Positions 34,133 to 44,214 are shown, counted from the stretch's first letter. The stretch: 64,000 bases of DNA from Cyprinodon diabolis (GCA_030533445.1 CM060062.1:2020456-2084455); one strand, 5' to 3'. The notes: generated by a model not told the origin, from the letters alone. A program made the numbers and translations.

Positions 34133-35418
34133 TATAGTTAGGGTGGCCCAGGTTATCCTGAGCTATCTCTATAGTTATGCTGCTATAGGCTTAGACTTCT
34201 GGAGGACATAGGGACCCCTTTTTCATCATTCTGCTTCATTCTCTCTCTGTTCTCCTATTCTGCAGAATCTGTTAGTTCAATCTCTAACGTTCTGCTCTAT
34301 CTGCTTTTCCTCAGAGTAGCTTTGCCTCGTCTGTTCCTGTTTGTCTGTGACGTCATCCTGGAAAGAAATATCAGCTGTGCTGCTTCCATCAACACCCTTT
34401 TTTATAGATGTTGGAGATCGGCCTCTTTTCCAGTGTGGTCCTGTGACTGGGTGGATGTGCTCTCTTCAGCTCTCTCCAGCTGCTTTTTGTGTCTCTGCTT
34501 CCGTCTCCTTGAACCCCAGTCGGCCTCAGCAGATGGCCGCTCACACTGAGCCTGGTTCTGCTGGAGGTTTCTTCCTGTTAAAAGGGAGTTTTTCCTCTCC
34601 ACTGTCGCTACAAGCATGCTTAGTGTGAGGGATTGTATTTGAGTCAATGCAATCAACTGGTTTTCCTTAGATATAAAACTTTGTATCAATTTGACTGGAT
34701 GATCTGGTTGAACTGTAAAGTGCCTTAGATGACATGTGTTGTGAATTTGGCGCTATATAAATAAACTGAATTGAATTGAATTGCTGGCTGCTCTTGACTA
34801 CAACTTCCATTGGAACCGACCAACAATGAAAACAGCCGAAGGCAAAGAGATGTAAGTCTAATAAACTTAAAACTAAATACTCCCAGTAACTACAGCACAT
34901 ACTGACACTCTTAATCTATGTTTTGTGTAAAAGAGCTTATTTATTTTTTTCTATCGTGGGGGAAAAAAACTGACTGAAGTGTTGTAATCTGTCTAATTAG
35001 TTTCAGAAGGCTGTACAACAAAAACGCCAGAAGATACAGTGTATATGCCCTGAAATCTGAAAAGAACTACAGCTATATCCCGGAGCTGCAGGAACGAATT
35101 CTTAAAAGAAGACTTGTGACTGAGGTGGGGATGCCGCAAAGACGGAGCCTTCGACCAGATGACCCCAGGAGGCTCGGTTTGGTGCCCCCCATACCTGCAC
35201 CTGCCACATCAGAACTTGTGCCAACACAAGTCAGGAGAGGTCTAGGTAAGTCACACACATTTATTTGCCTCAATTTTGGCATATTAGGGTATAGCTTGCA
35301 TGACAAGTTAAGTAAGATGTTGACCACAAACAGAAATCAGTGCAATACTATACTAACTACTTGTATCATAACACTGTCTCCAACAGGACCAGCCTTCAGT
35401 CCACCTGATGATATGTGA

Positions 35419-36281
35419 TTCCGACATCCTGCTTCATACAACATGAAAAAAAGTTGTAATGAACGAGTTCAGATGTGTACAGATATTGCTGGGAAATATA
35501 TTCCCCTTTTGCACAAGTGTAAATATCTATGTCACTGCAGTAAATAAATGATGCATAGCTGGTGATCCGCTGTTTTTCTTATAGCTATTGTATTTTTTAT
35601 TCAAATTTCAGTTGAAGGCAGAACTACAGGATGATAGGGAGCGTTTAGCTTTCAGTTCAAACAAGAAATTATACTTTATTTTTTGTCTTTGTCAAAGACA
35701 GTTCTGGTGAAGACAAAATGAGCTGTTGACAACTATTTATACAATAGAAACTGCAGGTTTATGATTGTGCAATGTTTCTATTTATATCGTCAAGATTTGA
35801 AGAGATGGCCAAAATATTTAACTTGGAAACTATTTAGATTATAAACTGTGTCAACATAAGTTATTTTTGTAGATTCGTCTTTGGGTTAAAATTACATGGA
35901 AAAGCTGATCCCTGTGATAACACAAGTACATTAGTGTAGCCTGAATTAGAAATTATCATTTACAAACATAACAGGAAAGTACTTTTTCTATGGGTCCATG
36001 CTTATATGTATATACTGACAAATACAACAGGTATATGTCATTTTGATATTTTATTTACAATTGCAAAAACAAATAACTTTTACAAATAAATAATGTAATA
36101 CAAAATAATTCCTGGACAAAGTTGCATTGAAAAAAATAGAACATACTTTGAAAGATAATAAAAAATAGTAAAGTCTAACCACAAAAAAAGGAAAAATAGC
36201 TTTGATGCCCTGATGATGTTCACACAGGTTTGTGAGCACTTGTGGTCCTGTATTGACATGCCAGAGGGCCAGGGAGAATAC
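35419..36281. other. convergent 3' ends inside the transposon
   Basis: AT-rich region between the stop of the transposase (35418) and the stop of the ballast gene (36282). Plus-strand AATAAA near 35543 could serve the transposase. Several T-rich TTTATT stretches near 36050 could give minus-strand signals for the other gene. Confidence 0.4.
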
Positions 36282-37513
36282 TCAGATGCCTGGTATGAAT
36301 CCTGTGTAATGTCCAGTGGGGTCAGGGAACTTGTCCCTGATGCTCCAAACACAGCAGCTGGGGACGACAACACGGTTTCCCTGGCCTAAAGAGCCATGTT
36401 GCCAGAAAATAAAATGCCTATATGCTGCATAACGGTACTCCCGGTTGTCATCCCCAGGCCCCCTAACTTGCCCAAATACTGCCAGTTCTTCCCGGTACTG
36501 CCTATGAATACGTAAAAAACCTTCTTCCAAGCAGTACTGGGAGAAGTGAGGTAGCCGGCTTACACGGTGAGCTGGATCCTGGCCACAGCATATCCTCTCC
36601 CGGTCCGTAGGCATGTCCCTGCAGTTACCACAAGTACACCATGGTACTCCCTGTACACCAGTAAACGGTGGGGCACCATGCCTGAGCTGATGCATCATCA
36701 GGGCATCAAAAAGTAGTCCTGGCTGCCTCTCCAGGAGCTGGGTGGTGAGCTCCCTGTGCTCCTCCAGGGTCATCTCCCCAATAAGTCTCTGAGAAAATTA
36801 AACACAGGACAAATACATGTGATGTTTTAATATATTTTAAAATGCTAATATCACTGCAGTTTTTGGAGTACAGGATGCTCAGACCTGTCTAAAACAATAA
36901 CATGCTGCGTGATGATGCTGTTACTCTCCAGTATACTTATTCAGCAACGTCCCTGACGTTTCACAGGTAATGATTCAGTAATTTTCTGTAAAATAATTTT
37001 CTGGATATATACCTCGGTTACTTCTCTCCGGCTCCTTTGGAGATCTTCAAGCCTTTCCTCCTCTGCTCTGCTCACCCCGCTGGCACCTCTCCCTCGCCTG
37101 GCCCTGGCTGCACGCCCACCCCGGCCTCTCTGCCCTCTTCCTCGCCCTCTTCCTCGCCTTGTAACCCCCGTGCCACAAACAAGACTTGGACTCTGTAAAC
37201 GGGAATATATATTCTTTCAGCGAACACAATCTCGCTGTTAAACTAATGACTACAATTACTTCGTCTGTTTATATCACCATGCAAAGCAGCTCACCAAAAC
37301 GATGTAGAAAAAATAACGGGTATATTTATGATCTTAAGTCTACATGAAATCTATACCCTACACAGACTAATGAAATACTATCTGTAAAATGATCTATGTA
37401 AACAAACCTCATCACTTGAGAAGGTAGGTGATGCGGACGTCGTGGAAGATATTTTGTCCCGTAATGCTCGCCGTACTGTTGGGGGGGAGAAGCGGTGGGG
37501 GGGAGATGTTCAT
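36282..37513 (-). CDS. P2X7 C-terminal (ballast) domain protein in transposon
   Basis: Three exons on the minus strand. Exon 1 (about 37513-37408) encodes 'TVRRALRDKISSTTSASPTF'; the ATG at 37513-37511 is one base out of frame across poly-C runs, so either the start lies elsewhere or a slip has occurred. Exon 2 (37192-37013) is an Arg/Gly-rich basic tract (RGRGRGRGQRGRGGR) followed by 'EEERLEDLQRSRREVTE'. Exon 3 (36788-36282) has the ballast domain: 'WCTCGNCRDMPTDRERICC', 'HFSQYCLEEGFLRIHRQY', 'YRYAAYRHFIFWQHGSLGQG', 'VVPSCCVWSIRDKFPDPTGH'. The spacing of WCxCGxC, CC, AYR, W..GS, PSCC.W.IR..FP and the terminal GF follows the cytoplasmic tail of vertebrate P2X7, which binds zinc and GDP. No transmembrane or receptor part is present, so it is probably soluble and nuclear or cytoplasmic. 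Its role in transposition is unknown. Confidence 0.8.
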
Positions 37514-37574
37514 GTTGCTGCGGTCTGCAGTCTGACCGCTAGATGTCGCTGAAAATTACACACTGTAGCTTTAA

Positions 37575-38639
37575 CACTCTCAACTAAGACTAGTAAAACT
37601 CAACTAAACTAAACTAACTACTATGTACAATGAGATGGATTCTGTGTTTGAAACCAAAGTTTATCTGGAAGAATTTGGGATCTGATCAAATTAGCTTTTC
37701 ACTAATTTTAAAGAAATTAGAATGTTTTCAGACCAATTCACAATGCAAATCCATGAGGTGAATAAAACATTATTTGGCCAAATAATGTTTTATTAAATGA
37801 TTTGCTTAATCAGGAACCAATAACCTTTAGCTAAATGATTCTTTACCCTCTTGAAATAGCTAGCAGCGAATAGACATCAAGATTCCACTAAATGACTCTT
37901 GGTCAGACTTGGTAATGGAAATATGAGCATCTGAGGAACACATGAACACTAATGTTATATCAGTGTTTAAATCCTTAGTGAATAAAGCTTGTATAAGCTT
38001 TAGCAACAGCTCAACACATATTCCTGTAGCATAGCGTAGCATGCAGTCCATTCTTTAGCATCAATTAGCTTTGTCTTTACTCAGCGGTAAACACACAATA
38101 TGATTAGCATCATCAAAAGACACATTGTTTGTTGTGTCCCTAATCATGCCAGACCTGCAAACCTTTTTCCATGTCCATTTGGAAAGCTTGAGTTTCATCC
38201 AGTTTTGCAGCTCTGCAGTCAGGGGGTCTTTGTCTAAGTCTCACAGCAGGGGTCCCCTCAGTCTCACACCCAGGGCATGGTCCTCGTCCAGTTTGGCTCT
38301 AAAAGTTCTGAAACTCAAGAGAAATGTGTTGCACAAGTTCTGTTTGTTTTCGGTTCTGAAAGGTTCTGACTTATCCTTGATGGTTCTGTAGATCTGGTTC
38401 CCCTGGGGCCCGCATCTCCACTGTGGGCCACAGTGGGCCCCAGCTTTGAGCAGAAGCAGGCTGGATCTGAGAGGGAGAAAGAAAGAGAGAATCCTGTGTA
38501 CTCTGTGGTTTTCTCTGTCCTCACAGGGAGGGGGGTAGGTTTTCACACCTCTGCTGGTTTCCATGTGGCTGTTATTCACCAAAGCTGCATTTTCCTCCTC
38601 TGGTCATCCTATCACAACCCAGTCTCATGGGAAAATGTT
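37575..38639. other. no gene seen
   Basis: Unique-looking flank of the large transposon. Frames around 38.1-38.6 kb on both strands have no motif that I recognise. Confidence 0.3.
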
Positions 38640-38679
38640 CCTCCACTACGTTGGTCCACACTGCAAAACGTAGTGGAGG
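38640..38679. repeat. 13-bp perfect hairpin
   Basis: CCTCCACTACGTT (38640-38652) and AACGTAGTGGAGG (38667-38679) around a 14-nt loop. Confidence 0.85.
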
Positions 38680-38812
38680 TACATTAATGGCCAGTTTTTT
38701 GTGGTACTGTTACATTTCTTCTGCCTATACGCTTTCTATTGTTTTACGTCCTAGTCACGTGATTCCAGTTGGGAGAAGAAAAAAAAAATACATGGCCGAC
38801 ATTCGCTCATTT

Positions 38813-39010
38813 TTTTTTTACAGCTGCTGGAATCGAGGCAGAGCTGATGAGGAAGTGGAACTCTGGAATGGCCGCCGCCATTTCGTAGGCCGGATCTCTC
38901 TGAACTCTGCTGCAGTCCCGGTTAGAAGCGATGCCGAAGTACAGGGCCACGCACAGTATGCGTCTGCACATCGGACCTGCCTCGGAGGGAATGCTGCCAC
39001 ACTGCATGAA
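38813..39010 (+). pseudogene. unnamed element exon, inverted copy 1
   Basis: Nearly the reverse complement of 39740-39940. Behind a T-rich acceptor-like 'tttttttacag', one frame reads 'EVELWNGRRHF' and, after a one-base slip, 'RLEAMPKYRATHSMRLHIGP'. Lacks the 7-nt stretch 'tctgcta' found in copy 2. See the entry at 39690-40378. Confidence 0.55.
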
Positions 39011-39062
39011 AAGTGAGATTTTCGTCCCCGTAAACTCCCGCAGATCTCCCTGATTTTCGTCA

Positions 39063-39124
39063 GTTTCCGACAATTTGCAACCCGCGCTTGTCCCCGTTTG
39101 TCAGTGCCACAAATTGTCGGAAAC
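39063..39124. repeat. 15-bp perfect hairpin
   Basis: GTTTCCGACAATTTG (39063-39077) and CAAATTGTCGGAAAC (39110-39124), loop 32 nt. Confidence 0.8.
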
Positions 39125-39374
39125 GGACTCTGACGTATGTGGAGAGCGATCAGCTGTACTAATGGCCCTAATTAGCATATGAATGCAGCGAACCTGCGCG
39201 GCTGGCCAGGTCTGGCTTGAATAACCTACTCAGTATTGGCTGAAACCACTATTCTCAAACAAGTGAAATCGCTCGTGATTGGCAGCAAAACCACACGTGG
39301 CCACGCCAGGCTTTAATGTTCTTACTGAGTATTGGACGGAACCACTTCTTTTTAAACAAGTAAAGTCGCTCGTG

Positions 39375-39515
39375 ATTGGTTGGCATATATATATTTACAT
39401 ATAAATTTACATAAATATATATATATATAAATTTTTTATTATTCATTTATTTATTCATTCATATATTTATTCATTCATATATTTATTCATTCATATATTT
39501 ATTTATTCATATGCT
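39375..39515. repeat. AT-rich microsatellite region
   Basis: (TA)n-like tract followed by tandem 'tcattcatatatttat' units (16 bp, about four copies). Confidence 0.8.
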
Positions 39516-39689
39516 GTGTATTTATGTTATCCTACACTACTACACAATTATTAGGCTACCATCAAGGACATGAATGAATTTATACAGGAAATGAACATTT
39601 GCCAGGAAGCTGTTTATGCAAAGAAAGAGCTTTATTAAAACACACACAACTATATACAACGCGTATCCAAACACATGCGTATCTAAAAA

Positions 39690-40378
39690 TTACAAGTCCG
39701 TGAACGATCCGTTTGCTTCCTCGGGGTTGGAGGTAACTGGCAGCATTCCCTCCGAGGCAGGTCCGATGTGCAGACGCCTACTGTGCGTGGCCCTGTACTT
39801 CGGCATCGCTTCTAACCGAGACTGCAGCTTAACACAGAGTTCAGAGAGATCCGGCCTACGAAATGGCGGCGGCCATTCCAGAGTTCCACTTCCTCATCAG
39901 CTAGCAGACTCTGCCTCGATTCCAGCAGCTGTAAAAAAAAAAAAAAAAAAATGAATCAGCAGTATGCGATGGGATGCACTGCGTATGGACACAACACATC
40001 TATCAATGCACCTGAAAAATAGTCACCAAATAAAGTCTTACCCTCTTTCTTTTCTGAATGCTTGGCAGATTCCGCGCGCAGCGTGTTCTCAGGCAGCGTA
40101 TATCTGAAGCTCCTGCGTACCGTCTCATAATACGTCTTACAGGCAGCTGGAAAACAATTAAATGAGAGTGGTATGAATAATAGGTCACCGCCTCATTATG
40201 AGGCGAGATTAGTCTGTGAAAACAAAAAGTACAGTTATGATCGGTATCTATCCGTATCTATTTCCTTTTACCGCAGAATGAAAGCATATTCTTTAACTCT
40301 TACCCTTGCTCCGGTTCATAGCGCCTGCAATTAGTCTCCGAGTTGTGAAGACGGCGTACTGCTTCCTCTGAATCACAA
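39690..40378 (-). pseudogene. unnamed transposon-associated ORF, 3 exons
   Basis: Minus strand. Exon about 40378-40303 reads 'RKQYAVFTTRRLIAGAMNRS' before a GTAAG donor. Exon 40152-40040 follows 'ttttccag' and reads 'CKTYYETVRRSFRYTLPENT' before GTAAG. Exon about 39929-39690 follows 'tttacag' and reads 'LLESRQSLLADEEVELWNG' and, one base out of frame, 'FRRPDLSELCVKLQSRLEA', 'MPKYRATHSRRLHIGP', ending 'NPEEANGSFTDL' and a stop. Phases do not fit together without the slip, and both copies share it, so the parent was already broken or my exon model is wrong. I recall similar Arg-rich proteins predicted in fish but know no name or function. Confidence 0.5.
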
Positions 40379-40411
40379 AAATACACTTTAATAAAGCTTG
40401 TTCTTGCAAGG

Positions 40412-40615
40412 CTACTATTAGCCGTAGCTTTAGGCTAGGCTGCTATTAGCCGTAGCTTAGGCTAGGCTGCTATTAGCCGTAGCTTAGGCTAGGCTGCTAT
40501 TAGCCGTAGCTTTAGGCTAGGCTGCTATTAGCCGTAGCTTTAGGCTAGGCTGCTATTAGCCGTAGCTTAGGCTAGGCTGCTATTAGCCGTAGCTTAGGCT
40601 AGGCTGCTTTTAGCT
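40412..40615. repeat. 27/28-bp minisatellite
   Basis: About seven tandem copies of 'gctattagccgtagcttagg' plus 'ctaggct', alternating between 27 and 28 bp by one T in the ctta/cttta step. Immediately upstream (minus sense) of the unnamed ORF's first visible exon. Confidence 0.9.
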
Positions 40616-40736
40616 TAGCAGGCAGTAATCGAACATATATTTACCGCTAGCTTCTCTTCTTTGAGTTCGTCTCTCCCGCACAGTTGTTCGACTGCAGAGT
40701 CGCCATCGCGTCCAAGAGGAGTTTTACCCCGAAACC

Positions 40737-42680
40737 CCACATACTCCGTCAGCGCTCCGCTCTGCTCCGCCCCGCTGCGCTCCAGACCGCCTGCACAAAG
40801 CAAAGCATACATCCTCCGCTGTGGCTCCAGACCGCTCCGCTCTGAGTTTCTTGGAGATCGTAGAGAGCATGCGTGAGATGAACCAGGGTTTCCGCGGATC
40901 ATTAAAAATAATTACAGTTCATTCATTTTTTTTCTTTTTAATCAAGGCCTTAATTGGCACTAAAATTATTTTAATATGTTTATCGAAGTATTTATAATTC
41001 TTTAATAAAAAATGCTTATAAAAACAATTTCATCAGATATATTATATCGCTATTAATTTGCGTGGAACTGATCATAAAGCCGTATGTTCGGAAAGGAGGT
41101 CCAGGCGGAGAAAAAGCTAGAGGATATATATATATACGTATATATGCGTGTGTGTTTACATACATACAGGGGTCATGGATCTGTGCTTACAGCTCCTTCA
41201 TATTTCATGGACACTAATAACTTGTGTTCATGGTTCTTGTTGATGGCATTAAAATCATTTCTAATAGCATTGAAATAGCATTAAATTAGAGTCACTCATT
41301 CCTGTATGAACCCTGTGAGCGCTTAATTTAATATAACATATTAAAAAAATCCCCCCATCATCCAGCATATGTTCAGTTTCTGCCCAAATATATATATATA
41401 TTTTTGTAGATTTTTGTAACGGGGATAAGGATAATACAAAACTGCTTTTTTTGAATGAACTTGTTCTCTACTCCCAAACTCAGCATCTCTTTTCTACGAC
41501 GGAGTATTAGGGCCACACATGAAGAGAAAAAATATTTTTGCCATGACGGGATTAAACTCGACATGTCGACTTTAAAGTCGACATGTCGACATTAAACTCA
41601 ACATTTCGAGAATAAAGTTGAAATATTGTGGCGACTTTAATCTCGACATTCCAAAGTTTGGAGAAAAGAGCAACCGCGCTCCACAGCTAAAGTCTGCGTT
41701 TTAAGAGTGAAGGTAGTCTTTGACGTGCTGCAACTGTATAATCATCACAGAAAGTACAATTTGACCAAATCATCTACACAAGGCATGTCTGATTCTGGAT
41801 TCTGTGCATGTATCCTGTGCAGCGGTTGGCTCTCTTGAACTAATTTCAACTTTATTGTCGACACGTCGAGATTAAACTCAACATGACATTTCAACTTTAT
41901 TCTCGAAATGGCGAGTTTAAATTCGACAGGGCGACTTTAAAGTCTACACGTCGAGATTAAACTCAACATGACATTTCAACTTTATTCTCGAAATGGCGAG
42001 TTTAAATTCGACAGGGCGAGTTTAAAGTCGACACGTCGAGATTAAACTCAACATGATATTTCAACTTTATTCTCGAAATGTTGAGTTTAATGTCGACATG
42101 TCGACTTTAAAGTCGACATGACGAGTTTAATCTCGTCATGGCAAAAATATTTTTTCTCTTCATGTGTGGCCCTAATACTCCGTCGTACTTTTCATTCCTG
42201 TAATAAGAAGTTTCTTTTGAATGGATTTGATTAAAGTTTAAGTCCCTCGGTATAAAATAAATATTTTGATGGAGATGAGAAATCTGCTTCCTCGTTGGTG
42301 AATAACCAATAGTTTGGATCCAATCATTTAAATAAACGGTGTTAGTTTTTTGTTTTTTTTTATATAAGAATTATGCTATAATTTCTTGTCACCGATCTGT
42401 TGCTGCTATATTTTAATTTGACGAACCGGAATTTGTCGATGTTCTTTTTCCTGTTTGGTGCGATTGCAATTGCGGATCTTGACCTGGCCGGACCGGAGCA
42501 AAAAATAGCCCGGCTCCGTAATTTGTCGGTGACGGACGGAGAAGACGTACGTGGACGGAGACGTGCGGAGGAGTGGCGGTGGATGTGGAACAGCTCTCAT
42601 TGATTTATATGAAAGACAAGCGCTCCGCACGACGTACGTCAGCGGGGCGGAGTGGAGCGGAGCGCTGACGGAGTATGTGG
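40737..42680. repeat. wide inverted repeat pair (41-bp ends)
   Basis: 40737-40777, starting CCACATACTCCGTCAGCG, is the reverse complement of 42640-42680 at 39 of 41 positions. Both ends lie in GC-rich patches within AT-rich DNA, and the foldback element 41495-42187 sits between them. Could be the remains of a DNA transposon; no target duplication is visible. Confidence 0.5.
41495..42187. mobile_element. foldback element built of GTCGAC palindromes
   Basis: 693 bp. The first 54 bp are a perfect inverted repeat of the last 54, starting TACGACGGAGTATTAGGGCC, and the match continues with one mismatch. CTTTTC lies directly outside both ends (a 6-bp direct repeat), although the terminal TA could instead be a Tc1/mariner-type target. 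The interior consists of degenerate units of 'tttaaagtcgacatg' type in both orientations, including a 32-bp perfect palindrome at 41558-41589. No coding sequence. Class unknown. Confidence 0.8.
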
Positions 42681-43480
42681 AATCTGGGGGGAAGGCGAGT
42701 TGAACGCGAGACGTCGTCCAGCCATGGATCACGTACCAGCAAAATCCAAACAAAGGAACTGGAGATAAAGTTCTTCTGAGTATAGCTCCTCCAATCACAT
42801 ACGAGGTCATTGTTATACGGAAGGACTCGCGAGAACAGCTGCGTCTATAATGTTTTTCGTTTTTTTTTTTTTTTTTGCTTTATTGGCAATTCCCTGTAAG
42901 AATACAGAGTAATTCAAACATCAAACAAAGATACACAGCAGTTGGTGACATTATAACTTAAAAAAAAAATGGGACATATAATGTAAAAAATAAATAAAAA
43001 TAAAACAAGGAAAACAAACATATAAATAAATAAACAAATAAATAAAATAAACATAAAATAATAATAGCTAGGGGTTTACATTGAGTTTATGGTCATTTAA
43101 CTTTTTGTAGCTTCCTGTCCTAAACAGTCTTTAAGGAAACATATTAGAAGATGCAATATTGTATATGTGGGAGAGGAGTTGCTGTAAAACAATGGTTTAC
43201 CACAGATTTAAAACTAGTAATAGCATAAAGAAATATGAAAACTCTAAAACAGTCTTTAGACTTTTTATCAGCAATTACTGCGGGTAGCACAACTTGTGTT
43301 ACAGAAAATAGCAGGCTTTGGAGATATGTTCTGGAGAATCTTGATTTATACTACAGAACATTTCAAAAGGCTGCTGACTTTTTCTGTTTATAGGTGATAA
43401 ATAATAAAAACTACAAAAGAGCAACTTTCCTGTTCTCCATAAATGTTGGGAAAATTGTTTAAAAAATTGTTGCATAAGGG
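42188..43480. other. no gene seen
   Basis: AT-rich, with a poly-T run near 42860 and an A/T-rich simple stretch (about 42960-43070). The GC-rich patch 42470-42700 includes the right end of the wide inverted repeat. Confidence 0.3.
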
Positions 43481-43482
43481 CG

Positions 43483-43700
43483 TGCTTTGGTTGCCCAGTG
43501 TTTAGCGCACAAAACCCATGTACAGAAAGATTCCTTAGTCCTCGACATGGATGACCCGGGTTCGAATCCTTGGCCGCATGTTTCTCCCTCTCTCATACCC
43601 CCTTTCTTGCCAGCCTACTGCCAAAAAAACGAGATACTAGTGCCGTAAAAACTCCAAAATGTGCTGTAAAAACTCCCAAAAAAAGGCTCTTGCATAAAAG
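43483..43700 (+). repeat. tRNA-derived SINE
   Basis: The head resembles a tRNA gene: an A-box-like 'ggttgcccagtgtttagcgc' and a perfect B box GGTTCGAATCC (43559-43569), about 65 bp apart. The tail 'tttctccctctctcatacc' to 'cttgccagcctactgcc' and an A-rich end follow, as I recall for fish tRNA SINEs. Not a functional tRNA: there is no acceptor-stem pairing. Confidence 0.8.
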
Positions 43701-44209
43701 CTTCTACAACACAATGCTGCTGATGAAAGGTTGAAGAATGTGTATAAAATGGAGAAGATAACAGCAAAGCTTCATGGGAAAATGGACACATTCTTGGAAG
43801 TGTGGGCCCCAGCGATTGACTACTTCGAATGGCCACAAAGATAAAGAGCCTCATATGCTAAAAAAATTATATCAGCGGCCATTGTTTATATTTCCCCTCT
43901 TTTATGGTACACTAGACATATAGACATATAATCCTCCCGTTTATGGGAGCTAATGAAGACTCCTCTAAGAACTGTCAATTGCTGAAACAGATTTGAATGT
44001 TTGCTGAGCCCCATCCCTTTTTACTGTATTTATTTTATTTTATCGTATTTTATTTTATTTATTTATTTTATTTTATTTATTTTTTTCTCCACTACTTTTG
44101 GGTTTGATGTTCTCTGTAGTTGCATATATGAAGATACATTTGTATATATGTTGGATTTTTTATATTCCTAATTAAAGAATGTTAAAAAAAAATAACTTTG
44201 GAAAAACTA
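43701..44209. other. no gene seen
   Basis: AT-rich. Contains a simple TTTTATTTTATTTAT run at about 44025-44090. Confidence 0.35.
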
Positions 44210-44214
44210 TTTAT

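Larger units (their letters stand above)
29984..34783 (+). mobile_element. L2-like LINE inserted in the transposase, itself interrupted
   Basis: A 5'-truncated L2 begins within ORF1 (C-terminus with 'GKPGLIRRDGIHPTLDGAAL', stop near 30127). It continues into ORF2 (30139-31858) and ends with the 3' untranslated region (34134-34783), whose tail reads 'ctgaattgaattgaattg', the usual microsatellite-like L2 end. CTG at both junctions (29981-29983, 34784-34786) may be the target overlap. The RT part of ORF2 is missing: at 31858 the sequence switches to a minus-strand Gypsy fragment ending at 34132. The insertion splits the transposase frame cleanly, so it is younger than the transposon. Confidence 0.88.
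26487..35418 (+). pseudogene. DDE transposase, multi-exon, split by L2 insertion
   Basis: Exons inferred from splice sites and phase: 26487-26725, 27114-27214 (GC donor), 27420-27476, 27559-27627, 27723-27827, 27932-28268, 28385-28667, 28766-28999, 29091-29182, 29383-29487, 29587-29780, 29884-29983, then after the insertion 34784-34851, 35007-35245, 35387-35418; about 750 codons. It opens with a basic region (SKKRKHDENKRKRDKKR) and 'NIGTAFTRWKSLMEEKGFQS', then an acidic linker. Next come a Zn-ribbon-like 'WVCPKGHSLWRWNSQ' and the catalytic core: D in 'ADGRNDSPGH', D in 'VCTDAHAQIG', D-x2-H in 'HHSLDMWHGAKN', E in 'TADLEAFQNH'. Exon phases agree throughout, except that exon 2 needs one extra base, so a 1-nt deletion is likely (perhaps in the GGGAAAACCC run near 27150). 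The start Met is uncertain; an ATG in another frame lies at 26365. The L2 insertion splits the codons after 'EARVLL'. AATAAA follows near 35543. Confidence 0.82.
26068..37570 (+). mobile_element. Kolobok-like transposon carrying a P2X7-ballast gene
   Basis: The two ends are a perfect 16-bp inverted repeat, AGCTACAGTGTGTAAT (26068-26083 and the complement of 37555-37570). TTAA lies directly outside both (26064-26067 and 37571-37574). Inside are two convergent spliced genes: a DDE transposase on the plus strand (26487-35418) and a cysteine-rich P2X7 C-terminal-type gene on the minus strand (37513-36282). About 4.8 kb of the interior (29984-34783) is a later L2/Gypsy insertion, so the native element is about 6.7 kb. 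Kolobok is inferred from TTAA targets and the D-x2-H motif of the transposase. I see no THAP domain in this transposase, so the superfamily name is provisional. Confidence 0.85.

Noticed and set aside
36282..37513. A true P2X7 receptor gene
   Set aside because: No P2X ectodomain or transmembrane segments; the exons sit inside transposon ends with an unrelated basic N-terminus.
43483..43600. A tRNA gene
   Set aside because: The B box is perfect, but arms do not pair and a SINE tail follows.
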